NCBI GenBank assembly: GCA_040389305.1
Contig: JAZKAD010000061.1
Coordinates: forward strand, 1-35,992
Source: JAZKAD01 sp040389305
Lineage (GTDB): Bacteria > Pseudomonadota > Alphaproteobacteria > Rickettsiales > Rickettsiaceae
Direction of reading: 5' to 3'
Length of the DNA stretch: 35,992 nucleotides
Part shown: in pieces, positions 1-7,224 of the stretch
How positions within the stretch are numbered: the stretch's first letter is position 1
How the letters are laid out: the number at the start of each line of letters is the position of its first letter
Made by a program: the position numbers and the translations under genes
Notes under the pieces: generated by a model
The model's database searches: none
What the model saw: the letters and a program-made list of their open reading frames with translations, nothing else
What the model was told of the DNA's origin: nothing

Positions 1-596
1 TTCATTTTTTTGACAAAACTAATCCTCCACTCGCTAATAAGTAGAGTGTATGCTACATAAGATACCATAGTGCCTAGAGTAACTAACGCAAAAAAGGCGC
101 CATATTCGTACCATAGAAAGCCAGACACCATCGCCATTTCAAATATAGTCGGTATAATATTATGTAAAGAATACCATAGAATAGACTCTATACCCTTTGT
201 TCCCCTCTCTATTGATCTACTGAGACCTCCAGTCTTCCTAGTGATATGAAATCTCATGCTAAGATCATGCAAGTGCCTGAAGACGTTAAGCGAGACTGTT
301 CTGATCGCTCTTTGACCAACCCTTGAAAATATAACTCCCCTGAGTTCATTAAATATTTGCGATACTACCCTAGCCCCTCCATAAGACAGGAGGATTCCAA
401 TTAGAACCAAAGATGCCAAATCTCCAGATACTCCATCTACGGCATGTTTATAAGTTATGGGTATTAGCATAGCGATTGCTTTGCCAAGAATTAGGCATAC
501 AAGAGAGCCAGCGACGCGAAGACGAATTGCAGTATCGCTTGGCCATAAATAATGAGTCAAGCCCCAAAAAGAATGTAGTTTTTTCGAATGTTTCAT
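1..596 (-). CDS. Atm1-type ABC exporter, N-terminal membrane domain (partial)
   Basis: About 198 N-terminal residues are readable; the gene runs off the left edge, so the ATPase domain is not in the window. The start ATG is at 596. The protein has several hydrophobic membrane segments and the run TGGLSRSIERGTKGIE followed by SEWRISFVKKM, which matches the first half of the Atm1/HMT1/ABCB7 transmembrane domain. This family exports glutathione-linked sulfur compounds that support Fe-S cluster or metal homeostasis and works as an inner-membrane homodimer. It starts 6 bases after queD stops, so it is probably the third gene of an atpC-queD-exporter transcript. The family call rests on the TGGLSRSIERGTKGIE signature; the exact substrate is inferred. 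Confidence 0.85.
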   Translation of the reverse strand, partial: MKHSKKLHSFWGLTHYLWPSDTAIRLRVAGSLVCLILGKAIAMLIPITYKHAVDGVSGDLASLVLIGILLSYGGARVVSQIFNELRGVIFSRVGQRAIRTVSLNVFRHLHDLSMRFHITRKTGGLSRSIERGTKGIESILWYSLHNIIPTIFEMAMVSGFLWYEYGAFFALVTLGTMVSYVAYTLLISEWRISFVKKM

Positions 597-602
597 AAAT
601 TG

Positions 603-1031
603 CTATTTTACCACTTCAACAAAGCAATTAGGTGTTTCATATAGCTTTAATTTTGTAATCCAGAATGGCTTTCCTGCGAATAATTTTGGCATAATCTTAT
701 CCATTAGGTAGGTGGCAATATTCTCAGCCGAAGGGTTATTTGGAAGATAATAAGGGGTTTGATTTGTAGCTTTTGCAATCTCTTCACCCAAAGCGCGATC
801 TTCTTCGTGAAGGATGACGTTATGATCAAAGTATTCATCGATCCAGCCCTTCACCAAGCTTTTGATTTCGCCGAAATCTACAACAAAACCTAGCTCGTTT
901 AACTCCTCGGATTCAGCCTGAACTTCAAGAACATAACGATGACCATGCAAGTATTTACATTTATTCTCATGCCCGATAACCCTGTGTCCCGCATCAAATT
1001 CTATTTTTCTAGTACAACTTATACGACTCAT
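603..1031 (-). CDS. queD: 6-carboxy-5,6,7,8-tetrahydropterin synthase
   Basis: A 142-residue protein of the PTPS/QueD family, which converts 7,8-dihydroneopterin triphosphate to 6-carboxytetrahydropterin in the pathway to queuosine, the modified base at tRNA position 34. The zinc ligands are visible as H16 (DAGHRV), H29 and H31 (LHGHRY). The catalytic cysteine is C25, within HENKCKYLHGH, the QueD spacing rather than that of the eukaryotic enzyme. Length is normal. It starts 3 bases after the atpC stop and ends 6 bases before the ABC exporter, so it sits in a tight three-gene run with no functional link to its neighbours. No other queuosine gene is in the window. Confidence 0.93.
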   Translation of the reverse strand: MSRISCTRKIEFDAGHRVIGHENKCKYLHGHRYVLEVQAESEELNELGFVVDFGEIKSLVKGWIDEYFDHNVILHEEDRALGEEIAKATNQTPYYLPNNPSAENIATYLMDKIMPKLFAGKPFWITKLKLYETPNCFVEVVK

Positions 1032-1034
1032 CTA

Positions 1035-1289
1035 CTACTCCCCTTGCAAAATATCTACAGAAGTTGAGGTAATTCTAGCTACCCCACCTGAAATATGTAA
1101 CGGCTCTATTTCTTTGTCATTATATATGCGCAAATCACCAGCTTTTAACTCTACTATCATAGGAGCATGAAGCGGTAAGACACCAAGCTCACCTTCTGCG
1201 CCAGGTATCACCACCATATCCGCATCAAAGACATGCTTGACTTCGGATAGGCTAATAATCCGAACTTTTAATTTAAGTACTTCGTCCAT
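1035..1289 (-). CDS. atpC: ATP synthase F1 epsilon subunit, short form
   Basis: An 84-residue protein matching the N-terminal beta-sandwich of the F1 epsilon subunit (IPGAEGELGVLPLHAPMI is the family signature). It binds gamma at the foot of the F1 rotor. The C-terminal helical hairpin that inhibits ATP hydrolysis in longer epsilon proteins (usually about 130 residues) is absent. The next gene starts 3 bases after the stop, so this looks like a settled short form rather than a fresh truncation. The gene is also separated from the usual atpAGD genes: upstream there is only a tRNA and a BON-domain gene. A split ATP synthase gene set is common in reduced alphaproteobacteria. The family call is firm; loss of inhibitory function is inference. 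Confidence 0.9.
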   Translation of the reverse strand: MDEVLKLKVRIISLSEVKHVFDADMVVIPGAEGELGVLPLHAPMIVELKAGDLRIYNDKEIEPLHISGGVARITSTSVDILQGE

Positions 1290-1426
1290 TTTTAATCCCT
1301 TATCTATGTATATTTTAAACTATACCATCTTTAACGCCGAGTCAAAGGCCGATCAAATATTGCATAGATTTGGAAGTAAAAAGGACTTTCTCGTGAGCTA
1401 GATGTCTATAAAAAAAGAGAAACATC

Positions 1427-1455
1427 TTGATGTCTGGCACTCAAAGCTTTATCAT
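1427..1455 (+). promoter_or_regulatory. sigma-70-type promoter of tRNA-Arg
   Basis: TTGATG (1427-1432), a 17-base spacer and TATCAT (1450-1455) lie 13 bases before the mature tRNA 5' end. Spacing is ideal and each hexamer is near consensus. Found by eye. Confidence 0.5.
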
Positions 1456-1468
1456 GCCATGCTGTTTT

Positions 1469-1545
1469 GGGGCCGTAGCTCAGCAGGATAGAGCGAGTGA
1501 TTCCTAATCACTAGGTCGGAGGTTCGAATCCTCTCGGTCCCACCA
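1469..1545 (+). tRNA. tRNA-Arg(CCT)
   Basis: A complete cloverleaf. The acceptor stem GGGGCCG pairs with CGGTCCC, the D arm is GCTC/GAGC, and the anticodon stem AGTGA/TCACT holds loop TTCCTAA, giving anticodon CCT (reads AGG). The T arm GGAGG-TTCGAAT-CCTCT is normal. Discriminator A and an encoded CCA close the gene. It stands alone with its own promoter. Confidence 0.96.
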
Positions 1546-1661
1546 AGATTTTTATAGTTACTCACCTAAATATTCTATTTTATTAAAAATCAGTTATAAT
1601 TCAAGATGCATTCCGGATAGTAGAGTGGTATACTCCTTATCAAATTTATTATGGCGTCTTT

Positions 1662-2261
1662 ATGAAACAAGAGATCAAACAAGCTAGTATTTTAGTATCC
1701 TTATTAGTTCTTTTATCAGGATGTCTTCCAATAGCATTTAGCGCGGCGACTGATACTACATTTAAAGCAGCGCGTGACGGAACAATCTCAAGCGCCGTAG
1801 ATGACATTACTATAGCTGCAAAAATCCAAAAAGAGTTTATTTCGTCGGGTTTTAGAGAGCTTTATACCAAGATATCAGTTGAAGTTATCAAGGGCAGAGT
1901 GCTTTACACAGGAAGGGTGCAAACTGAAGAAGATATAATAAAAGCTGTGGAAATCGCATGGGCCCAAAACGGAGTGGTAGAAGTGATTAATGAACTCACA
2001 GTGGATGAAAATAGCGGGACATTCAATAGCGTACAATATGTAAAAGATACTTGGATTACTTCGCAAATCAAAGCCAAGAGTATAATGCATAGGGCTATAA
2101 AATTCGTAAATTATACAGTAGTAACCTCTAGTAGTATCGTATACATCTTCGGCATTGGCCGCTCGGAAGAAGAAATGGAAGAAATATCTCGTATTGCCGC
2201 TGAAACGGCTGGAGTTGAAAAGGTAGTAAACTACGTGAAACTCAAGGAATCTACTGAGTAA
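1662..2261 (+). CDS. Dual BON-domain outer-membrane lipoprotein (DolP/OsmY-like)
   Basis: A 199-residue precursor. The N-terminus has a hydrophobic signal with a lipobox ending LLSGC, so C21 would be the lipidated residue and the mature protein a lipoprotein. Two BON domains follow, roughly residues 45-115 and 120-196, each with the pattern of a first helix (AAKIQKEF; TSQIKAKS), a central beta pair around GRVLYTGRV or IVYIFGIG, and a terminal VxKVVNYV-type strand. This is the architecture of DolP (YraP), which helps maintain outer-membrane integrity and BAM function. prfA follows 28 bases later and may be co-transcribed. An upstream ATG at 1651 leads straight to a stop, so 1662 is the start. 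Confidence 0.85.
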   Translation: MKQEIKQASILVSLLVLLSGCLPIAFSAATDTTFKAARDGTISSAVDDITIAAKIQKEFISSGFRELYTKISVEVIKGRVLYTGRVQTEEDIIKAVEIAWAQNGVVEVINELTVDENSGTFNSVQYVKDTWITSQIKAKSIMHRAIKFVNYTVVTSSSIVYIFGIGRSEEEMEEISRIAAETAGVEKVVNYVKLKESTE

Positions 2262-2289
2262 TAACAAAATATATAGAAATTGGCATATA

Positions 2290-3360
2290 ATGAGCTTTGA
2301 AGATAATTTAGCAAAAATTTTAGTAAGGCATGATGAGCTATCAAATAGGTTAGCATCCGGCGTAATGGGAGAGGAGTTTGTTAAATGCTCTAAGGAATTT
2401 TCTGAACTTAGCGCTGTAGTAGATACTATTAATTTATACAACTCACTAAAACAAGAAATTCTAGACCTTAAAGAAATTGCGACTAGTGATGACCCAGAGA
2501 TGGCTACTATGGCTGAAGAGGATCTTCGCGAAGCGCAGAACAAATTGCCTTTTCTTGAGCGCGATATTAAGGTCGCCCTCTTGCCACGCGATGAAGCCGA
2601 TATGAAGAATGCGATCTTGGAGATCAGGGCTGGCACCGGCGGAGAAGAAGCTGCGTTATTTGCCGCAACATTATTTGAAATGTATCAAAGATATGCAGAT
2701 TCTAAGGGGTGGCGTTTTGAGATTTTATCTATTTCTGACACTGGAATTGGAGGATACAAAGAAGCCTCCGCTTCTATTGCTGGGAATGGTGTTTTTATGC
2801 GCCTTAAATTTGAATCGGGCGTGCATAGGGTGCAGCGCGTTCCTGACACTGAGTCTAGTGGACGGATTCATACATCTGCGGCGACAGTAGCAGTTCTTCC
2901 CGAGGCCGAAGAAGTAGATGTTAAAATAGAAGATAAAGATATTAGGATTGATACATATAGAGCCTCTGGCGCTGGCGGACAGCACGTGAACACTACAGAT
3001 TCTGCAGTAAGGATTACGCATATTCCCACGGGCATAGTTGTTACACAACAAGATGAAAAATCTCAGCATAAAAACAAAGCGAAGGCTTTGAAAATCTTGC
3101 GTTCAAGAATATATGATGCAGAACGTGAAAAACTCCAGAAAGAGCGTGATGCTTCGCGTAAAACTCAGGTAGGTTCAGGAGATAGGTCTGAGCGTATCCG
3201 CACCTATAATTTCCCTCAAGGTAGAGTAAGTGATCATAGGATCAATATGACTTTATATAAAATAGAGGACGTCGTTAAAAACGGCAATCTCGACGAATTT
3301 ATAAATGCATTAATCGCAGATGACGAAGCTACAAAACTTGCAGAAGGTGCTGATTTTTAA
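2290..3360 (+). CDS. prfA: Peptide chain release factor 1
   Basis: A 356-residue class I release factor that recognises UAA and UAG and triggers peptidyl-tRNA hydrolysis on the ribosome. The catalytic GGQ motif lies at residues 229-231 in ASGAGGQHVN. The codon-recognition region VQRVPDTESSGRIHTS carries the P-x-T tripeptide characteristic of RF1 (here PDT). Length is normal. The usual partner prmC does not follow; downstream there is a non-coding stretch. A GC-rich hairpin 7 bases after the stop may end the transcript. Confidence 0.97.
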   Translation: MSFEDNLAKILVRHDELSNRLASGVMGEEFVKCSKEFSELSAVVDTINLYNSLKQEILDLKEIATSDDPEMATMAEEDLREAQNKLPFLERDIKVALLPRDEADMKNAILEIRAGTGGEEAALFAATLFEMYQRYADSKGWRFEILSISDTGIGGYKEASASIAGNGVFMRLKFESGVHRVQRVPDTESSGRIHTSAATVAVLPEAEEVDVKIEDKDIRIDTYRASGAGGQHVNTTDSAVRITHIPTGIVVTQQDEKSQHKNKAKALKILRSRIYDAEREKLQKERDASRKTQVGSGDRSERIRTYNFPQGRVSDHRINMTLYKIEDVVKNGNLDEFINALIADDEATKLAEGADF

Positions 3361-3367
3361 GTTGTAG

Positions 3368-3388
3368 ATGCGCATTATCCTTGCGCAT
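3368..3388 (+). terminator. Hairpin just after prfA, possible terminator
   Basis: ATGCGCA (3368-3374) and TGCGCAT (3382-3388) form a perfect 7-bp stem with a 7-base loop beginning 8 bases after the prfA stop. No T-tract follows, so it may be a processing or stability hairpin instead. Confidence 0.35.
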
Positions 3389-3422
3389 GCAGGAGTCCGA
3401 CATTCCGCTGAGTTAAACTAGA

Positions 3423-3578
3423 CTTAACGTGAGTTTGGCGTAAGAGTCATATCATTATACCAGATAATGGTATAAGTTGTAAAAGCCCAAACACATATGA
3501 AACTTTCCGCGAGGGAAAAATAGATCTGGCTAGCGCACATTAGGCGGAGTGTCAGGGAACCATACGCATCAAGTTAAG
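3423..3578. ncRNA. Candidate structured RNA in the 315-base prfA-effector gap
   Basis: The gap 3361-3675 holds no gene I can support, but this part can fold as a closed multibranch structure. CTTAAC (3423-3428) pairs with GTTAAG (3573-3578). Inside, GTTTGG (3433-3438) pairs with CCAAAC (3487-3492) and caps a perfect 8-bp hairpin with a GATAA loop (3455-3475). TTTCC/GGGAA closes a GCGA tetraloop (3504-3517), and CTGGC/GTCAG (3526-3530, 3551-3555) forms a further stem. I found no T-loop, RNase P, SRP or tmRNA signature. Strand and reality are uncertain, because short stems occur by chance in AT-rich DNA. Confidence 0.25.
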
Positions 3579-3648
3579 CTCCAATTGGCTATTAAATGGG
3601 AACAATGATGATAAAAAAGGCGTGAATTAGTATTCTCATGAATCATTT

Positions 3649-3676
3649 GAGTATTATAGATATACTAATTATACTC
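3649..3676 (-). terminator. Hairpin at the end of the effector-like operon
   Basis: GAGTAT (3649-3654) and ATACTC (3671-3676) form an imperfect stem overlapping the stop codon of the minus-strand gene. It is AT-rich with no clear T-tract, so it is a weak terminator candidate. Confidence 0.25.
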
Positions 3677-4860
3677 TATATAGTATCAACACAAGAATCT
3701 GTGTGGCCCACCAAACCCGACTCACTTGCGTTAGAAGAATCAAGATCTCTATCCATATCCCATTCTTCATATTCAATATCTTCATCTAGTAAACTAGACA
3801 CCCCTCCATCTTCACTGCCATTAGCACTATACGTAATATCTGAAGCAACAACACTTTGCCTAGATACTCGTTCTAGTGAAGCTAGCTCTTCTTGTAGCCT
3901 TGAGTCATGATAGGTGCTACTTTTTGAAATTATTCCTTGCACCTTAGGATGATGTATATTAGTACGCGCAAGATGGGTTATCTCGTGATATAAAGCATCA
4001 TACTGAAGTTTTGGATTTTTGAACTCTACGGCTCTTACATATGACTCCAGTGCCTTTATCTCAAGTTCTTGTTTATTTCCTGAATCAGACTGACTCCATT
4101 TTTGATACAAAATACCAAGCTTCTTATGAGCACAAGAATATTTGAAGTTATATTCGAGTACTTTTTTATAATAACCTTCAGCTTTTTCAACGCCGCCATG
4201 AGCAAAATCACCAGTACTATAAAGATGCGATGCTATCATATTTGCAAGATGGAGATATGATGTAATATGAGAAGGATCTGCAGTTATTGCTTTTTCATAA
4301 AAACTTTGTGCTTTCTCTAGTTTTCCAGATTTGCTATACAGATCAGCAGTATCACAGAAAATCATTGATGTTTTTCTGCGAGAGTCTGCCATGCCTGCTA
4401 TCACGTCTATTATTGTATCTTGTTCATAAGATGTAACTGCTTCTAGGATATCTTGTGTTACAGCGATAGGAGTAGATAAATACAATTCTTGTACTGACTG
4501 TGTATCGCCATTAGCTATTGCATCAATCAAGCCTTGCACCATTACTTCCGGAAGATACGCGTGAACCACTGACTTCATTGCTGGAGATAGGTCCTCAAGA
4601 TCGACATGTTCTCGGAATGTAGAGAGCATAGAGTGTACTGATATATTGTACGCCTCCGATCCTCTATCTTCTGGTAGTGATGCTCTGAAGTACTTCAATA
4701 AAGCATCTAGCATTTCTGGTGAATCACGGGAAATAGCAAGGCGTATGCACATAAGACCATCGTCATCTTTCGTAATATCCTTACCAGGATTGTCATCTAG
4801 TAAGTCCTTGACTTCTTTTGGACAATTCCACCTACAGTAAGTGCGTAAATCTGAAAACAT
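3676..4860 (-). CDS. Unrecognised TPR/ankyrin-like repeat protein, effector candidate
   Basis: A 394-residue soluble protein without signal peptide or membrane segment; I do not recognise an orthologous family. The N-terminus (about 10-60) reads like ankyrin-type helix pairs (VKDLLDDNPGKDI, CIRLAISRDSPEMLDALL). Residues about 165-282 hold roughly three TPR units, the clearest being LYSKSGKLEKAQSFYEKAI and AEGYYKKVLEYNF. The C-terminal 60 residues are acidic and serine-rich. It is second in an operon, 20 bases after the cysteine-triad protein, with a good ribosome site (AGGA, 5 bases before ATG). Helical-repeat proteins of this sort are common among secreted proteins of host-associated Rickettsiales, so a role in host interaction is inferred only. 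Confidence 0.7.
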   Translation of the reverse strand: MFSDLRTYCRWNCPKEVKDLLDDNPGKDITKDDDGLMCIRLAISRDSPEMLDALLKYFRASLPEDRGSEAYNISVHSMLSTFREHVDLEDLSPAMKSVVHAYLPEVMVQGLIDAIANGDTQSVQELYLSTPIAVTQDILEAVTSYEQDTIIDVIAGMADSRRKTSMIFCDTADLYSKSGKLEKAQSFYEKAITADPSHITSYLHLANMIASHLYSTGDFAHGGVEKAEGYYKKVLEYNFKYSCAHKKLGILYQKWSQSDSGNKQELEIKALESYVRAVEFKNPKLQYDALYHEITHLARTNIHHPKVQGIISKSSTYHDSRLQEELASLERVSRQSVVASDITYSANGSEDGGVSSLLDEDIEYEEWDMDRDLDSSNASESGLVGHTDSCVDTI

Positions 4861-4880
4861 AATATTCCTGAATCTATAAA

Positions 4881-6065
4881 TTAAGGTATTAAACCAGCAA
4901 GTTCAGCTTCGTAATCGTCATGTTGCGTTTGCAAGTCTTGGTGAGCTAGCGTTAATTTACTCATCAATTGCCCATTGATGTCATCGTCCAATTGCACTAA
5001 AGCTCGTAAAGTATCAATAAGTGATAATGTAGAATCATCAACTGCTGCTAAATATTGTTGCTTGAGTACTGCACGTAGAGCGGGATCAGTTTTTTCAAAC
5101 ATCTTCAGTTTTTGATCTACGGCTGCTTGGATTTTAGCAAAATCTTCCTGAGCTAAAAGACTAGATGTCTGCTTAATACGCAATGGCATTTTTGCTTCAA
5201 CAATAGCTTGATCTATGGTATCCATATTTGTCACTCTTACAACAACCGGATGTTTTTCGATGCTTTTTTTATCAAAAGTTGTAATTGGAATATGCAGAAA
5301 TCCAAAAGCTAACTTAACTGCTACATCAGTGCAATCTCTGTACTTATCAAATGCGTATCCAGTTTGAGTTTTGATTTTAGGAGGAGCATATGGTTTGTAT
5401 ATCTCTATTTTTCCATGTAATGTCTTGACCCGTGGCAAGGCCGGAGTATGTGCAGCTAGTTCATTATTAAAGTCTGTATTTGCAAGATGACTGCTGTACA
5501 AAAAGTTACTTGGGTCAACGACTAGTATTTCGCTAGTACCTCTATACGACACTACGGTGTGAGTGATAGGATGACCTGATGATGGATCTACATTAATAGT
5601 CTCGCCACTAGTTCTCTCAAAAATATCAACCAGAACTGTTTGAGCTCCCCCTCCTCCACTTGTGCCACATAAATGCTCAATAGCCTCAGTAATGATAGTT
5701 TTCTCTAGAGTATCTAATACAGCAGCGCTAGAAGCGGTTGATAGATAATTTGTGGTACTAGCGGTAGAGGCTGCTTTGGGCGCTGTTGTCATTGCAGCTA
5801 AAGCGGCATGACCTGGTCCTATCATCTCTGCATTGATTTTAAACCTTAGCACTCTATTACCACAGTACTCATATTCTTCTAATGACCTTACAGAGGTAAG
5901 GCCGCTAGGATCATCTGCGATCAGAGTAACAGATTGTAGCGTTCTTGGAGTGATTGATCCTTTACTTACTTCATCCACAACTACTTTGCACGCGATATAA
6001 GAAGGATCAGTAGGATCTAGATCTCTTGTTGACCCAAAAGGCAATTTGAGTTTAAATTTTGGCAT
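4881..6065 (-). CDS. Unrecognised protein with possible His-Asp-Cys thiol-enzyme triad
   Basis: 394 residues if started at the ATG at 6065; a TTG nine bases upstream could add MHK but looks worse. No signal peptide or membrane segment. Residues about 85-115 are a low-complexity Ala/Ser/Thr linker. The central part has H169 (ITHTVVSYRG), D184 (ILVVDPSNF) and C245 (KYRDCTDVAVKLAFG). This order, spacing and the following helix resemble the catalytic core of C48 (Ulp/SENP) and C55 (YopJ) enzymes, which act on ubiquitin-like proteins or acetylate host kinases. The match is to fold-level pattern only, and the glutamine usually found shortly before the Cys is shifted (Q234). First gene of a two-gene operon. 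Function is unproven. Confidence 0.65.
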   Translation of the reverse strand: MPKFKLKLPFGSTRDLDPTDPSYIACKVVVDEVSKGSITPRTLQSVTLIADDPSGLTSVRSLEEYEYCGNRVLRFKINAEMIGPGHAALAAMTTAPKAASTASTTNYLSTASSAAVLDTLEKTIITEAIEHLCGTSGGGGAQTVLVDIFERTSGETINVDPSSGHPITHTVVSYRGTSEILVVDPSNFLYSSHLANTDFNNELAAHTPALPRVKTLHGKIEIYKPYAPPKIKTQTGYAFDKYRDCTDVAVKLAFGFLHIPITTFDKKSIEKHPVVVRVTNMDTIDQAIVEAKMPLRIKQTSSLLAQEDFAKIQAAVDQKLKMFEKTDPALRAVLKQQYLAAVDDSTLSLIDTLRALVQLDDDINGQLMSKLTLAHQDLQTQHDDYEAELAGLIP

Positions 6066-6090
6066 TTTATGCAACCCATGATTGTATTTA

Positions 6091-6108
6091 TCTGTATAAA
6101 TATACAGA
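6091..6108. promoter_or_regulatory. Perfect palindrome, operator candidate
   Basis: TCTGTATA (6091-6098) and TATACAGA (6101-6108) are exact inverted copies separated by AA. The site starts directly downstream of the minus-strand -10 box and covers the expected transcription start of the two-gene unknown operon, the classical position for a repressor site. Confidence 0.5.
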
Positions 6109-6116
6109 GTATAACA
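6108..6116 (-). promoter_or_regulatory. Extended -10 promoter of the effector-like operon
   Basis: On the minus strand the bases read TGT-TATACT, matching the extended -10 pattern TGnTATAAT with one mismatch. The start codon at 6065 lies about 36 bases from the predicted transcription start near 6101. No good -35 box is present. Confidence 0.45.
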
Positions 6117-6178
6117 TAATTTAAAGAAAAAATACTATTCAAATAAAAACATCAAATTTTGTAAAAGTCCGGACGCAT

Positions 6179-6349
6179 ATGAAAGAATTCAACGTCCTAG
6201 ATCCTAAAACAAAAGTAATGGCATCTGATGTCAGTAGTAACGCTACATCTAAAGCGGCAGCTAAGTTCCTCCGTAAAGTAATAAAAGAAATGCCATTCCC
6301 TATCAAATCAACAAGAACTTCTAGAGGTAGCGTGAATAGTCTCAAGTAG
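6179..6349 (+). CDS. Small hypothetical basic protein (56 aa)
   Basis: An ATG-to-TAG frame of 56 residues, rich in Lys, Ser and Ala, with a likely helix in the middle (SKAAAKFLRKVIKEM) and a basic Ser/Arg-rich tail. Codon use looks like that of neighbouring genes. It is divergent from the effector-like operon and about 90 bases before trhO. There is no clear ribosome site. The 22 bases before and across its start resemble a block at 3477-3502, where the frame closes after eight codons. I do not recognise the protein. It may be a small secreted or DNA-binding protein, or not a gene. Confidence 0.35.
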   Translation: MKEFNVLDPKTKVMASDVSSNATSKAAAKFLRKVIKEMPFPIKSTRTSRGSVNSLK

Positions 6350-6435
6350 TATTAACTTATACAGCACTATAACTACTGGACTTTTTTTAATATCTTAGCT
6401 ATATTCTATACGCATAATTCATCATATTTAAGACC

Positions 6436-7224
6436 ATGACAGAGAGCCAAATTATCTCAGAAATTTCTCCAGAAATCGCGCCAGAGATCGCGATAGTAAG
6501 CTTCTATTCTTTTGTCAAAATCGAAGAGCCAGAAATGCTTATTCCTAAGATTCTTTTGGTGGGCAAAAAGAAGTCATTGCGTGGTACTATTTTGATAGCG
6601 AAAGAAGGGTTTAATGGATCCATTTCTGGGCCCCTAGATAAAACTGAAATCCTTTTGGAAGCTATCACTAATCTGACAAATGCATCTGATGTTAATGTAA
6701 AAATTAATTACTCAAAAGAACATCCGTTCCACAAACTCAAAGTCAAACTAAAGCCAGAGATTATATCTATGGGGATTGATCAGTTTGAGGTGGCAGGAAA
6801 TACCGGAGAATATATCGAAACCAAAGACTGGGATGAATTTATCAGTCGTGATGATGTGATATTAGTAGATACGCGTAATGACTATGAAGTTGAAGTTGGG
6901 ACTTTCGAGAAAGCTATCGATCCTAAGACTGAAACTTTTAAACAGTTCCCTGAGTGGGCTAAAGCAAATAGTGATTTGTTTAAGGACAAAAAAATTGCTA
7001 TGTGCTGCACGGGTGGCGTTAGATGCGAGAAATCTACAGCCTATATGAAGTCTCTTGGATACAACGAAGTATATCATCTCAAGGGTGGCATTTTGCAGTA
7101 TCTAGAAGATACGGGAAATCAAAATGGCAAATGGAGAGGTGAGTGCTTTGTATTTGACGATAGAAGAGCTGTGGATGATGATCTAGCTCCTGCGGATATT
7201 ATACCAAATTCCAGATTAAATTAG
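6436..7224 (+). CDS. trhO: tRNA uridine(34) hydroxylase, oxygen-dependent (rhodanese family)
   Basis: A 262-residue TrhO (YceA) protein, which uses O2 to hydroxylate U34 of certain tRNAs to 5-hydroxyuridine. An N-terminal acylphosphatase-like domain (about 15-115; FNGSISGP) precedes a rhodanese domain with active-site C191 in CCTGGVRCEKS. The C-terminal GGILQYLED and GECFVFDDR motifs are typical of the family. The last seven codons (IPNSRLN) and the stop lie inside a palindromic repeat element starting at 7201, so the element supplies the natural C-terminus. The gene is convergent with the amino-acid ABC ATPase. The family call is firm. Confidence 0.93.
   Translation: MTESQIISEISPEIAPEIAIVSFYSFVKIEEPEMLIPKILLVGKKKSLRGTILIAKEGFNGSISGPLDKTEILLEAITNLTNASDVNVKINYSKEHPFHKLKVKLKPEIISMGIDQFEVAGNTGEYIETKDWDEFISRDDVILVDTRNDYEVEVGTFEKAIDPKTETFKQFPEWAKANSDLFKDKKIAMCCTGGVRCEKSTAYMKSLGYNEVYHLKGGILQYLEDTGNQNGKWRGECFVFDDRRAVDDDLAPADIIPNSRLN

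Noticed and set aside
1875..2636. A 253-residue open frame on the minus strand over the lipoprotein and prfA
   Set aside because: It is antisense to two well-supported genes, is Ser/Phe/Tyr-rich with no family signature, and is explained by their codon bias.
3361..3640. tmRNA, RNase P or SRP RNA in the large gap
   Set aside because: No TTCGA T-loop with CCA, no tag-like reading frame, no GAGGAAAGTCC core and no SRP GGAA helix were found.
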